Assembly: GCF_052857255.1 (NCBI RefSeq) | Contig: NC_135497.1 | Span: 185,019,097 to 185,083,096 of the forward strand | Direction: 5' to 3' | DNA from: Amblyomma americanum | Taxonomy: Eukaryota; Arthropoda; Arachnida; Ixodida; Ixodidae | Length of the DNA: 64,000 bases | In this document: in pieces, positions 53,801 through 64,000 of the stretch | Numbering within the stretch: the first letter of the stretch is position 1 | How the letters are laid out: each line of letters opens with the position of its first letter | Position numbers and translations under genes: made by a program | Notes under the pieces: generated by a model | Database searches by the model: none | What the model was told of the DNA's origin: nothing | What the model saw: only the letters and a program-made list of their open reading frames with translations

Positions 53801-54690
53801 AGCTTCCTGTTTTAAGAAAGAGGCTCGCATAAGGAAGTGCCGTCCTGTACTCTTTGTCGCCAAGAGGTTTAAAGCAGCCTAATATTGTCACATCGAGATG
53901 GTGGTAGTAATAACTCGTCATTCATAGTTACAGGATAATTACGACCGAGAATGTGTAGTTCAAAGCCAACTGCGACTTACCTCTCAGAATCCGAGAAAAC
54001 CTGATGCAGTTTGCATCATGCACTGCGACAAGGAACAAGAGTGTAAGAAACAGTTCATTTGTACTCGAACCCATTGATGTTCGCGCTGTCGTGTGCTGCG
54101 TCATGTTGTTATTTTTGTGCGTGTTATGTCTCGATGTCCGCGAACTCTTGAGGTTTACTACTCTGAGCGTCGTGGCTAATTTAATGAACTTAGTATCAGT
54201 GGATCCCATTCTACAAAACATGTTTGTATGCTTTTTTGCACTATGCTTACTTGCGGCGTTTGTGAGTGTGTCTTTCTTTTTAATCCTCTATTTATACTTA
54301 ATGCCGGGCAACCACCAACTTATTCCGGCGTCCTCCGTATTCCTGCACCCTATTACGAAGAATCCGGCGAAATCAACTGTTCACGGCAATTCGTTGCTCA
54401 CCTGCTGTAGTGTAAGCGACTGCAGGCCATAATACTAAGCTTATTCGGAACACAACCAGCCACACCAAGGAGAACGTCCGCGTGGGTTCTCCCTCATTTG
54501 GTGAAGCGAAGCCCCTTAGGTCCCCTGCACTATAAACTCTCTCCGATCCGTCTAAATGCACTCGCGACAGGGCACTATACGCGTACACCAGCGTACGCTG
54601 CAACAATCCCGCTGTCCTTTTAAAATTTAAAAGAAAGGTGAGCATCTCGCGCACCCTTTTGTCTTAAAGCGAAAGAAAAAAAAGACACCA
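50859..54690. other. No gene recognised over 3.8 kb
   Basis: The 51000-51323 minus frame is rich in Ala, Lys, Arg and Glu and could be helical, but its conceptual neighbours need frame changes and I cannot name a family. The 54004-54432 plus frame begins with ATG and has two hydrophobic stretches but no homology I recognise. Neither is called as a gene. Confidence 0.35.
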
Positions 54691-55350
54691 ACGTTCTGGT
54701 GCCGGAATACGGCGCGCGGGTAAAATCCGGAGCGTCCCGCGCGTGCCGCAGCTCTGCGGTGGCCGAAGCAGCGGAGCCCGGCTTTCGCCATTTTGCAGAC
54801 TCCTGAAGCGCCTGCGGATAAAGGGCTGCCGTCTCGGAAAACAAGTCGTCAAGTGAAGCGCGGCGTCCGCAAAGCAGCCGGGGCCCCGGCGGAAGCGAGG
54901 ATAAAGAAAGAAAAGGGCGCCGAGAAAAGCCCATGACGAGCGGTTGGCGTGAAGCAAAAACAACACGCCGGCGGCGGAGATCACGGCGGGTGAATCGGCC
55001 GCCATCATTATCGTGGCCAGCGCGCTGGTTGCGTCAAAGGGCCGCCTCACAAAGGCCCCCTGACAAACGCGCCGGAGCTCAGTGGGGGCCCCTCCGGGCC
55101 AGGACGCGCTTTGGGGCCGCGCTTCTTTTCAGGAACGGCGAGGCTTCAATGGAGTCGCTTACGGTTCGTGAAGACGGAATGCGCCGCCGCCAACGCCGCC
55201 CCTGCTCTTTGCTTTCGAAGGACGCGCTCTTCGGCGGCCCCTGGTGGGCACGGGGAGGCTGCTTTCTCCTCCTCGCAGCAGGTGAAATGTCACCCAGCCA
55301 CCGAGAGGTGCGCGTCCACGGAGTACTGCGAATAAGGGACTCGCCAGGAT
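54691..55350. other. GC-rich CpG island-like segment
   Basis: CpG-dense DNA with a sharp composition change on both sides. A 204-codon plus frame (54933-55547) and minus frames overlap here and are likely chance. Blocks such as TCATTATCGTGGCC and CGTCAAAGGGCCGCC lie inside and could be regulatory. Confidence 0.3.
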
Positions 55351-56651
55351 CCCTCGTACGCTGTCCCCCGATCTATAACGGACACGAAGGGGTTTCGAAA
55401 AGCACCTCCACCCTAACGAACTCTGCTCTACGGTACGGGTTCGCTGAACTGATTTCTTCGATTGAACACCAAATGTACAGTCGCGACGAAAAAAGAATAG
55501 CACTGTCACGTGCTACCGGAGCGGCAGATAGTCACGCTGGGCCCTGAGGTTGCGAACGTGCCGATAACGAAACTGCCAGGCGTGCTGCGCCAGCCACACG
55601 GTACAATTTTCATCGCGCCGGTGACGTCATTGTGCTAATCTTTTCTTGTGGCGACTGCATATAAAAACAATCAGCTTTTGACCTTTAGCAATCAGCAGCA
55701 TCAGTATTATGCAAAGTTGCAATTGTACTATCTGAGACTGATCATTTCAGCGCCCTGTTGAAATTCTGCTTGGCATTTTTTTTTTTTGGTAGTCGTCCAG
55801 CGATGAACAAAACTATCTCGAGGAGTCAATGGCCGCTGTCAAGCACTAAATAACAGTACGAAGAGGCAAAAAGAAGTTGAATCTCGCCTTCCACTTCCGA
55901 GCCTAGTTTCTACTCAAAATCCTGGTTTTTCATCATGTTTCTACTCATGACGTGAAAGAAATCAGTTGATTTCGGCATAATTTAAATGCCTTCGACCATG
56001 ATGTCGGGTGCGTGGTGGATCAGGGTTAACTGGTCTTCACGGCGCTGCGGCCCAAGCCAAAGCTCTCTATGCAAGGGGTGGTGGGTATGGGGGAAGGGAA
56101 AATGAAGCCTGTAAATTGTACTGCAGGTGAACGTGCAGGGCGGTGAGTGCCGGGTGAGGAGGGGATAGTGCAGAAAGGTCCAATCTACGATGCTGGTAGG
56201 GGGCCTTGATGCCTCACGGGAAAGGCGTCCCATGAGGAGGGCGAGCACGGCCAGGGAATTGCCGGTGCCCCGAAAAGAGTCGCCGGCGAGCTCGAGTTCA
56301 CTGCTAGTAAATCTGGTGACACACACCCCCGTAACCGAGAATGGAGAAAGGGTGCCGAGCGCAAATTGTAGGTCTGTGTAAAGCTTGCTGGTGGAGTGCA
56401 ACGTTAGGGTATAAGTGATAACATCCTAGTTTCTACGAAGTCTACTACTTCTAAGTAAGATTATACATTAAAAACCGTATTTCAAGGACGAAGCATCTCA
56501 ACATCAGTTACGTTGAGCAACTTGAACTAGGAATAAAACAGTTGTGAATTAAAATTTTCTCAGCGCTAACTAGTTACAGATTTACTCTAGATCCCTCATT
56601 ATACTGCCATATTTGTTAAAACATACCCTTATTAATACGGTTCAGCAGACA
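55351..56651. other. No gene recognised
   Basis: Unique-looking sequence. The 139-codon minus frame (55982-56401) shows no domain. Confidence 0.35.
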
Positions 56652-56990
56652 ACGGAATGGAAAGAGGTGCTCGTTATGACATACATGACGGAAGTCACCG
56701 AAACCAAGGTGCATAGGGGATGTCTTTTTAATTCTAATCTTTTCTAATTCTAATTCTTTTTTCATTTTAAACTAATGGGACATTAATAAAATCAAAACAA
56801 AAAACAACCACATGACCCCGGTGGGATCCAAACCCACGACCTCCAAAATTTCGCGTCCGGTGCTCTACCAACTGAGCTACTTGGCGGCTGTCGTCTTCAG
56901 CTTTTTGGAGGTATTTATATGCGGTGTAACTGACGTTGAGAGCGTTCACCAGCGCCACCTTCGTCCATAGCGACGAACGAAGTGCGTCCT
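56652..56990 (-). mobile_element. Second SINE family with tRNA-Lys/Arg-like head
   Basis: The minus strand contains a tRNA-like unit at 56811-56888: AAGTAGCTCAGTTGGTAGAGC (A box), an anticodon-arm-like region, and TCGTGGGTTTGGATCCCACC (B box). The acceptor ends do not pair and a 3' acceptor strand is missing, so this is not a working tRNA. An A/T-rich body follows, then a segment ending ACATCCCCTATGCACC, TTGGTTTCGG and CACCTCTTTCCATTCC. That last ~80-bp segment recurs at 60766-60850. It is unrelated in sequence to the Ruka-like copies. Confidence 0.6.
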
Positions 56991-57043
56991 GTATTACCGC
57001 GAGTGCCACGTAGGAACGTGATCGAACGGTAAAGGCGGAAGCT

Positions 57044-60000
57044 GTGCGAGAACCCGCTTATGCAACCTATGGCATCAAGACTGCCAGATACGAGGCCCTC
57101 GGTAAACTATTCAGCAGGCAAAGCTTTACTTCGCTGGTGAAAGATAGCCTGAGTCGTTGCTTCAAGGAAGTACCCATACCTGACGGGTTCACAAGTACTG
57201 ATGGCGAGGAAGTAAAGGAAGTAAAGCGGAAAGGGATTACCGTCGATCCGGGTCTTCAGAATCATATCGTGAGGCTCAAACGATTCATTCGTCACTGCGT
57301 GAACGCTTGCAGCAATTAGGAAGGAAAAAATGGCATGTTTTCTGCAGTACATTGACCCCTCACACTCCGGTACCTAGTATATGGATGATGGTCCGCTACT
57401 AAAGCAGGCCGGTTTCTAAGAATAACCATTTCAGAGCTCTTGCAATGGCACGAGAAACTGTAGAAACAGACCTGGCTGATGAGTTTTGTCGACTTATTTC
57501 TCGTCCTGGCGTTTCACTGGACTGCGAAGAATTGAAAAACTCAGCTACATATGCGCAACAAAAAGTTAGTGCTTGTTTCAATACGCAACACGCCTATTTG
57601 GATTCTGTATTCACAATCGGTGAACTTAAACGTGCCCTCGCGTTGTGCCCTCCAAAGACTGCTGCTGGGCCTGATGCCATTTCTTATGGAATGCCTCAAA
57701 ATCTTGGGCCCAAGGGCACTGCAGTACTTTTAGGTACAATTTTGGGTAGCAATTTGCAGTACAATTTGTATGTGCTCTCCAGTCATGGAAGATTGCGCCT
57801 GTCATTCCCGTTTTAAAGCCCTATAAATACCCTTTGCTTCTCGACTAATTTCTCCCCGTGAGCCTGACGAGCTGTTTATGCAAAGTGACGGAGAAGGTGA
57901 TAGACGCCAAGCTTCAGTGGTGGTGTGATGAAAGAGGAGTGTTTTTTGAGTTCATGACTGGATTTCGTAGACGTAGATGCACTATGGATGCAATTATGAA
58001 CCTAGTAACGCGTGTAGAGCATGAACGTAGCAAAGGCAATATCTCCGTCGCAGTAATTTTGAATATCAAGCGTGAATTAGATACTGTAAGTCATATTCAT
58101 GTCCTCCCAAGTTTGCTTAGACCTCGGTGTGAGTGGAAGACCGCTACGTTCGATTTCCTACTTTTTAGATGGCAGGAAAATACTCATGCAGACGAGTGAA
58201 GGAAAAAGCGCGGAACATAGCCTAATGCAAGGAGTGCCGCAGGACAGTGTGCTAAGCCCTTTTCTTTTCAACTGCGTGATGGCGGATTTGCTGCGAAAGC
58301 TCCCTTTTGGCTTACACTGTTCGTTATACGCCGATGATGTCTGCATTTGGGTTTCTGGCAAAACTGCAGACCTCATCAAGTCTACCTTGCAAGAAGGCCT
58401 AGATATCATTGACTGCTTTTTAAAAGAGAAAGGGATGATGATCTCTCATGCAAAAACAGCCATTCTGTCTTTTACTCGTAAGAATCTGAAGGATTTCTGT
58501 CTCTGCCTCAATGGTCAATCTTTAGCGTCAGTAAACCAGCACTGTTTTCTGGGTGTAGTTCTTGACAGACAACTATCTTGGGCTCATCAAATAAAATGTG
58601 TCGAAGACCAGGTGAACTCTGTTGTGAACGTGCTGCGCAGGCTTGCAGGTACGTCTTGGGGCTGATCTTCATCATCTCTGCTCGCAGTTCACAATGCACT
58701 TATTTATCAAAAAATTGCGTACTCCTCACCGATTCTTCACGGTCTGTCGCGAACCTCTGAGGAGCGCCTGCAAAGACTGTTAGCTAGGGGTCTCCGTGTA
58801 TGTTTGAAGTTCCTCAAGCGACTTCCAGCGCTCTGGTAATTGCCGAGGCACGGCAACTTCCGTTTGAAGTGTTACGAACAACAGAGAGGTGCAGGCACAT
58901 TTTCCGCCTGATAACCCAGCATGAAAGGCACCCATCAGCTTCCGCGCTTTATGAACGGGATGGAAGTCATATACATCAAGTGTTTCAACACCACCGCCAG
59001 CTTCTTCCAAGCAATGAATTTTGGAAAGGAGAAACAGAAAATCGCCCATGCTCTTAGTTACCCCTAAAATACAGCTGTCTGTCGAAGGAATACTTAGGAA
59101 ACGTGACACGATGATATTCGCTGCTCAGCAGTTAGCACTTTACCAGATACGCATGCGGTATCCCGGTTACATTCATGTGTATACTGACGGTACCAGTCTT
59201 CAAAATTCATCAGCGTCCGCATTTGTGATTCCGCACCTGAATGAGCGAGGGGCATGTAAACTGGCTCACGCGACAGGATCAGCGATTGCTGAGATTTACG
59301 CCATTTATTTGGCTCTCCAGTTCATCTCCTCGGGGTGAGACCCGCGGATGTGGGTCATCTTTAGCGATTCCCAATCCGCACTGAAATCACTTGACAGCGC
59401 TTGTTCCGTACCATGGAAAGCTAGACTGGTATACGAAGTTCTTAAAGAATTCTCCAAGGCTACCAAAAAGCAGCATATTATAGTTTTCCAGTGGATACCC
59501 GGACAATTCTTTATTCCTGGAAACGCTGAGGCGGATGCAGCAACTAGGCAAGCACACTCCAATGCCCTCACTTCTGGCCTTCCTTTATCGAGCGGTGCAT
59601 TGCGCCGTTTCTTGAAGATCATGCGCAATGAAATGAACGAAAAGATGTGATTTTATCCAAACCATACAGGTTCTGATCTGGATTTCATCGATCCGTTGCT
59701 GCGGTTTAATATTCCATTATCAGCAGAAGTTTGGAAACGCTCCTTCACCGCTTGCGTTTAGAAAGGGTTTACACGAAGCACTTTCTTAATAGAATTGGTA
59801 GCCGCCGCGGTGGCAGAGTGGTTACGGCGCTCCGCTGCTGGGCCGAAAGACGCGGGTTCGATCCCGGCCGCGGCGGTCGAATTTGGATGGAGACGAAATT
59901 CTAGAGGCCCGTGTACAGTGCGATATTAGTGCACGTTAAAGAATCCCAGGTGGTCGAAATTTCCGGAGGCCTTCACTACGGCGTCTCTCATAGCCTGAGT

Positions 60001-60765
60001 CGCCATGGGACGTTAACCCCCCCCCCCCCCCCCAAACCAAACAAACCAATAGAGTTGGCCACGCAGACAGCCCACGGTGTGCATGTGGCCAAGAGAACGA
60101 CGATGTGGCTTACGTATTATTGGATTGCCGAGTGCACGACAACCTCTGGTCGCGATTGAAGTGAGACTTCAGCGCTCTTGATAAAAGACCGTTAAGTCTA
60201 CAAAAGCTCTTAGGCCCATGGACGACACGTGAACTGCAAAAGCGAGCACTCCTCCATGGCATTCCTTGAGGACAGCGGTATACTTGGGAAGTACTAGCTT
60301 TGCAGAATTGGAGTCAATGCTAGAGCTCTTACCTCTCTGTGTGTGAGTGCTTCAATGCCTCTGTTATTTGGTTTTGCTGTGTTTGCTGCAAACAAACTTA
60401 TTTTTGCTTCGTTTTTCTTTTTTTTGGTGAGTGAGTGCTTTCATAGCGTTATCTACTTTTGCTGTGTGTACTGCAAATAAGCTGATTTCTTGTTCTTATG
60501 CCTTTGTTTATTCATATCTCTTACGTATAGTTTATTCTGTACTGTTCTCTGAACATTCTAGGTGTTTTTGTTCTCTCATTATTGTTGCTTTTATTGACGC
60601 TTGTACTTTGTTTTGTATGTTGTGTACTGTTTGTGTTTGTTTTATCTTACGTTGAACTGTACATCGTCGGATCAAGTGGTTGCTACGAATTGGTAAAAAG
60701 GAGTAGCCGGAGCCGCTATGCAGCATCAACCTCTCCTTTACTGTTCATGTAAATAATAAAAAAAG
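57044..60765 (+). pseudogene. I-clade LINE with RNase H, degraded, split by a SINE
   Basis: A 5'-truncated ORF2 is spread over all three frames. In order it shows a pre-RT segment (LGRKKWHVF near 57320), PPKTAAGPDAIS (57650), PVSLTSCLCKVTEKV (57855), GFRRRRCTMDAI (57960), a palm motif VAVILNIKRELDTVSH in which the first catalytic Asp is Asn (58050), VPQDSVLSPFLFN with Gly changed to Asp (58237), and YADDV (58327). An RNase H domain follows, with VYTDGTS (59178), AEIYAIYLAL (59290), FSDSQSAL (59354) and GNAEADAATRQAH (59520). The C-terminal segment resumes after the SINE (SPRCAC-like then LLDC-like, 60069-60135). A T-rich 3' UTR ends at AATAATAAAAAAAGG (60752-60766). RNase H after RT is the mark of the I clade. 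Several frameshifts and stops plus the lost Asp make it inactive. Confidence 0.85.
59799..60047 (+). mobile_element. Ruka-like SINE, full length, nested in the LINE
   Basis: The best-preserved copy in the window: head TAGCCGCCGCGGTGGCAGAG, A box region TGGTTACGGCGC, B box GGGTTCGATCCCGGCC, a complete body, CATAGCCTGAGTCGCC, and a tail with a C-run and AAACCAAACAAACC. It is flanked by AATAGAATTGG (59788-59798) and AATAGAGTTGG (60048-60058), an 11-bp target duplication. Removing it rejoins the LINE coding sequence. Confidence 0.95.
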
Positions 60766-60850
60766 GATTGGAAAGAGGTGCTTGTTATGCAATACATGAC
60801 GGAAGCCAACTGTCACCTAAACCAAGGTGCATAGGGGATCTATTTTTTTC
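60766..60850 (-). repeat. Direct repeat matching the left flank of the LINE
   Basis: GGATTGGAAAGAGGTGCTTG, ATACATGACGGAAG and CCAAGGTGCATAGGGGAT here match 56652-56730 in the same orientation, with small indels. It starts exactly where the LINE 3' tail ends. Confidence 0.8.
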
Positions 60851-61610
60851 TCTTGTGGTTCTCGCAGAGCATGCAAGACGAGATAGAAATAGAAGATATA
60901 TACGCAGTGTTGACACACACACACACATTAGCGCTGCACATGCTTCTATTTTTATGTTCTCGCCTCGTATAGGATGCATAAATCATGTCTATAAAACAAC
61001 CAGGCCAAGCCAGCAGCTATATGTATACGGAGGAACTTATGAACTGTCGTTTTTTTCTCACGTACAATAACCGAGTGGGACCACATAACCACACCACTGC
61101 CCCGTGAGATCTAATAAACTGCATTCTTAGTTATGTTCTTGCAATTATTGCTGCTTTGATTGTCTTTATTGCACTGTACTGTTCACCCTGCTTGGACCTA
61201 GTGTCCGCAGTATGCAAAGTTGACCATAATCGCGCTCATAAAGTTTGTCTGGGTTAACACGTCATCTTACAATGTAATCAGACACGGATATTTCAGTAAA
61301 AGGAAACTCCTAAAAAAGAATAAAAGCTTAAGCCGTTTATTCCGGCGTGGTGTCAGTCTCGGTTACGTGATCACAAGGTGTAGGCACGCTGCTAGTATAG
61401 TTGCGCGCTTCTGTATCGTTTGGTTGTTCTGCAATGAAACAAGCGCTTAATGGGTTATGAATATGAAAAGGCACCCCTTCCAGCTGCACTCAAGACTGCT
61501 GACAAGTGCTCCACAGACGGAAAAAAAACTGGTACGTTGCTGTATCCTGCAAAGTAATAGCGGTGACAACCCAGAAAGTGCACGCTCTGCTTGCACGCAA
61601 ACTGTGTAGA
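60851..61610. other. No gene recognised; short (CA)n near 60914-60927
   Basis: AT-rich sequence, nothing identified. Confidence 0.35.
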
Positions 61611-61838
61611 CCGCAGCAGTGGCCTGGTGGCTTGGGCATCTGCCTAGCAAGCGGGAGGGCTGACTCGAAAGACGCGGGTTTGATCTCGGCCGGACAAAAT
61701 GCTAGAGGCCCGTGTACTGTGGGATGTCAGTGCAGGTTAAAGAACCCCAAATAATCAAAATTAACCGGAGCCCTCCACTACGGCGTCTCTCATAGTATGA
61801 GTCGCTTTGGAACGTTCAACTCCCATGAACCATAAACC
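61611..61838 (+). mobile_element. Ruka-like SINE
   Basis: Head CCGCAGCAGTGGCCTGGTGG, A-box-like CTTGGGCATCTGCC, B box GGGTTTGATCTCGGCC, a 5' body shortened by a deletion, then TGTCAGTGCAGGTTAAAGAA, CATAGTATGAGTCGC and a tail of CCATAAACC units. Confidence 0.85.
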
Positions 61839-62070
61839 AGCAAGAGGGAGGCGTGGGGTTCGATCCCCAGTGCCGCCGAGTACCCACCAGTGACACAATG
61901 GGTAGAAGCTTTCACCTGGCCTGGTGCTCGGCTTTTTTGGGGTGAAATGTTTCAGAAATGGTCTTTGAGCCAAACTTGAGTCGACAAAAAACACATTGTG
62001 TATTGGCGCTCTTTGGCTACAGATACTGTTGCAGCATTAAAATTTATCATCATCGACATCATTATCACAT
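61839..62070 (+). mobile_element. Third SINE-like element, (ATC)-tailed
   Basis: It starts close to a B box (GTGGGGTTCGATCCCCAG) and lacks the A-box half. Its distinct body has AGCTTTCACCTGGCCTGG, GTGCTCGGC, AACTTGAGTCGAC and GGCGCTCTTTGGCTACAG, and it ends in TTATCATCATCGACATC. It directly follows the previous SINE. Presumed tRNA-derived SINE of another family. Confidence 0.55.
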
Positions 62071-62079
62071 ATACTATAG

Positions 62080-62524
62080 AGGGTGTTTCATCTAAGGCTT
62101 TACTGATTTTTTTCAAAAAAGGCTTTTTGATTTAGAAGAGCGCTTTTTTTTTGGCATAGTACTGTCAGCAGTGTAGTACATGAGAAAACAGCTAATACGT
62201 GCCAACTAGCAGGCTAGTTAACTAATATCGTATAACTAACTTTTTAACTAATACTGTTAGGCTCCTTCATTATTGAGAGGCGTGTAGCCCACCGTAAGTA
62301 ATACCCATATCAGTTTTAGAATCATGAATACTCAATCGATTCTCTCGGCGCTGTGCTCCGACAAATTTAGGCTAAGTCGCGCCAAAATACACGCGCTTTC
62401 GAGAAACTTGCGGTCAAATCAACCTCTCCAGTGCACGTAACTCGTCGAAATAGCCAAAATAGTCGAAATAGCCGAAATAGCCACAGTTTTTAAAAACTGT
62501 GTAAAGTCTTAGGTGAAACACCTT
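62080..62524. mobile_element. 445-bp TIR MITE
   Basis: The left end AGGGTGTTTCATCTAAGG plus CTTTAC is the inverted match of the right end GTAAAGTCTTAGG plus TGAAACACCTT (62501-62524), with about three mismatches in 24 bases. The interior is AT-rich, without a transposase frame, and carries a short tandem GTCGAAATAGCC motif (62446-62482) and the palindrome ACAGTTTTTAAAAACTGT (62483-62500). Flanks do not show an unambiguous target duplication. Confidence 0.75.
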
Positions 62525-62850
62525 GTTTAGAGTCCCACTCCCCTACCACATACTCCTGGACTATGCAAAACTTACCACTGCGCTTAATAGGCACACGATA
62601 ACTCAAACGTGCCGCTAAATTGCCGCTAGACTGTAGCGCTAACAATACGTAGGTCGTTACCAAATGTCTAATCCAACACTGTGCTATTGATCGTGGTTGT
62701 TTTTGTATCAGCATTATATGCACTCCAAGGTCGCTAACGCCACGGCAGTGCCTTTTACGGCAATGAGCTGCTGAGGACGAGGGCGTGGGGTGAAAGTCGG
62801 CCTTTCAGTCTTCTGCGTCGTTCGCGTGCGGACCGTAAAGATGCCGGATG
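62525..62850. other. No gene recognised
   Basis: Spacer between the MITE and a SINE fragment. Confidence 0.35.
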
Positions 62851-62960
62851 CATTCGCGGATGCGGCGGCTGCGTTTTGATGGAGGCGAAATGAAAAAGGC
62901 GCCCGTATGTCTGCTTTGCAATGCCAGTGCACGTTGAAGGACCCCAGGTGGCAAGTTTAT
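62851..62960 (+). mobile_element. Ruka-like SINE fragment
   Basis: GATGCGGCGGCTGCGTTTTG, GGAGGCGAAA and CAGTGCACGTTGAAGGACCC followed by CAGGTGG match the middle of the SINE body. Both ends are diverged or lost. Confidence 0.65.
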
Positions 62961-63040
62961 TAGCATCACTGCACTGCGGCGCATCTTTGTTGTTTTTTTT
63001 TCACCCTCTGCTTTAGTCCTTCCGGTTGCAAAGCCTGGAG

Positions 63041-63300
63041 ACGCAGGATAAGGCCTAGCCGCGGCGGTCGCGTTTCGATAGAGGAAAAGGCTTTCGTGCG
63101 CTGTGCAAAGTCAGTGCAGGTTACATAACGCAAGGTGGTCTAAATTTATCCGCAGCCCTCTCCCGCGGCACTTCTTTCTCTGTTCAATCTTTCACTCCTT
63201 CGTCACGTCCGCTGAACATATTTTTTTTTCATTTTTCCGTCACGACGCCACTGTGGGGCCCACCAAGAGTAAGACAATTACTGCGCCTTTCCTCACAGCC
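63041..63300 (+). mobile_element. Ruka-related SINE, subtype shared with 10.3 kb copy
   Basis: GCCGCGGCGGTCGCGTTTCG, GTCAGTGCAGGTTACATAAC, GGTGGTCTAAATTTATCCG, a pyrimidine-rich section and AAGACAATTACTGCGCC. The part after the body matches the 10304-10552 copy and not the CATAGCCTGAGTCGC-type copies. Confidence 0.7.
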
Positions 63301-64000
63301 AGTCTTACTTCTTCAGGCCTTTCCCCTTCTCAAGTACCTGATGTCGGCACGCGAACGCACGCGCGTCTGGGTTTCTCCTCCACTAAAGCCGATCGGCTTA
63401 AAGCAAACGCCAGCTTAGCTGCGATCGTCTAAGAAATCCGTAAGAACTTGCTGGCGCTTCGGTGCTTCTTAGAAGATTATGTAACATGCGCACCAGTCAG
63501 TGTACAGCAGTCACTTCGACTCCACCGCGTCAAACTGCCTGTTTTCGACGCACTGATTACTGCCTCACTCGTGGACTGGCGTTCTTTTAGAGTCGCCGTA
63601 CGCCGCTACTCTGACGGCGCGAGTGCGTAGAAACATCCCGTGTTCAGTACAGCTCAAATTGCTGAAGTGCCATTCGGCCTCGCTGGCGAGGGTCGACAGA
63701 TGCTCTGTGTCTGTTTTGTTTCACTCTGTTTTAGCCTCATCGTCGTCAGCATCCATGGTGCCAACTTCACGTGACGTAAAGCGGGCATTATGTGCTTGCT
63801 TAATTACTGTCCTAGTCATGACGCGACTTCACAAGTCGCCAGACTTATCGCGACCACGTCAGACGTTGCGGAGCGAAGGGCAAATTCTTTCGTTTAATTC
63901 CGAGTTCTCGGCTGGAAAACAGCAAAATGAGGGATAACTGCGGGGGGATCATCTAATCGAGTGCTCAAAACAAAATTAAAAGTTACGTCTACGGTCCCTG
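63301..64000. other. No gene recognised
   Basis: Frames of 60-104 codons on the plus strand show no recognisable domain. Confidence 0.35.

Noticed and set aside
54004..54432. 142-codon ATG frame with two hydrophobic segments
   Set aside because: The hydrophobic stretches follow from T-rich sequence. No promoter, no conserved residues, and a competing frame is also open.
54933..55547. 204-codon Arg-rich frame
   Set aside because: Composition-driven open frame in a CpG-dense island, with no recognisable motif.
56811..56888. Functional tRNA gene
   Set aside because: The acceptor strands do not pair and the anticodon loop is the wrong size, so it is the head of a SINE or a pseudogene.

Overview
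The window looks like eukaryotic, repeat-rich nuclear DNA, most likely from a hard tick (family Ixodidae). The main reason is at least a dozen copies or fragments of a tRNA-derived SINE with a GCCGCGG(T/C)GG head, a GGTTCGA-type B box, a conserved body (GTGCACGTTAAAGAACCCCAGGTGGTCGAAATT-like) and a tail with AACCAAACC units. This is the layout of the tick SINE known as Ruka. Long simple-sequence arrays, 5'-truncated LINEs, an LTR element and TIR/foldback elements complete the picture. Nothing looks prokaryotic: no operons, no dense coding and no CRISPR. Most open frames in the window are chance frames or translations of microsatellites, and many begin at non-ATG codons.

Layout. 1-9.6 kb: mostly unique sequence with three GC-rich islands (1-430, 3560-4560, 8540-8890) and one copy of an interspersed repeat (2308-2790). 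9.6-12.1 kb: a SINE cluster, a (TTA)n array, and a ~330-bp foldback element whose right arm is split by a SINE. 12.1-18.9 kb: nothing recognised. 18.97-20.0 kb: two very long (GT)n arrays separated by a SINE. 20.6-21.0 kb: second copy of the interspersed repeat. 26.2-26.5 kb: a TATA-box promoter with a short signal-peptide ORF, the best host-gene candidate but unproven, with a second signal-peptide-like frame diverging from it. 29.9-31.3 kb: a possible Helitron-associated ORF relic, then an 816-bp TIR element. 31.4-33.9 kb: a 5'-truncated CR1/jockey-group LINE on the minus strand with an uninterrupted 787-codon RT frame. 36.7-40.55 kb: a complete 3.86-kb non-autonomous LTR retrotransposon with matching LTRs, PBS, PPT and 5-bp TSD but no visible pol. 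40.6-41.1 kb: a ~480-bp (CCGT/CTGT)n array. 44.2-45.0 kb: a CR1/L2-like LINE 3' relic. 46-51 kb: two more SINEs plus (TA)n and (GAGT)n arrays. 56.65-60.85 kb: a dead I-clade LINE with RNase H, interrupted by a full-length SINE with its TSD and flanked by a second tRNA-like SINE and an ~80-bp direct repeat. 61.6-63.3 kb: four further SINE units and a 445-bp TIR MITE.

The only recognisable protein genes are those of transposable elements. SINEs such as these are mobilised in trans by LINE reverse transcriptases, and their target-site duplications (41.5, 46.0 and 59.8 kb, and a degraded one at 11.7 kb) fit that. The LTR element would likewise need a partner to supply protease, RT and integrase. 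No host gene could be identified with confidence, so the window is probably intergenic or intronic.
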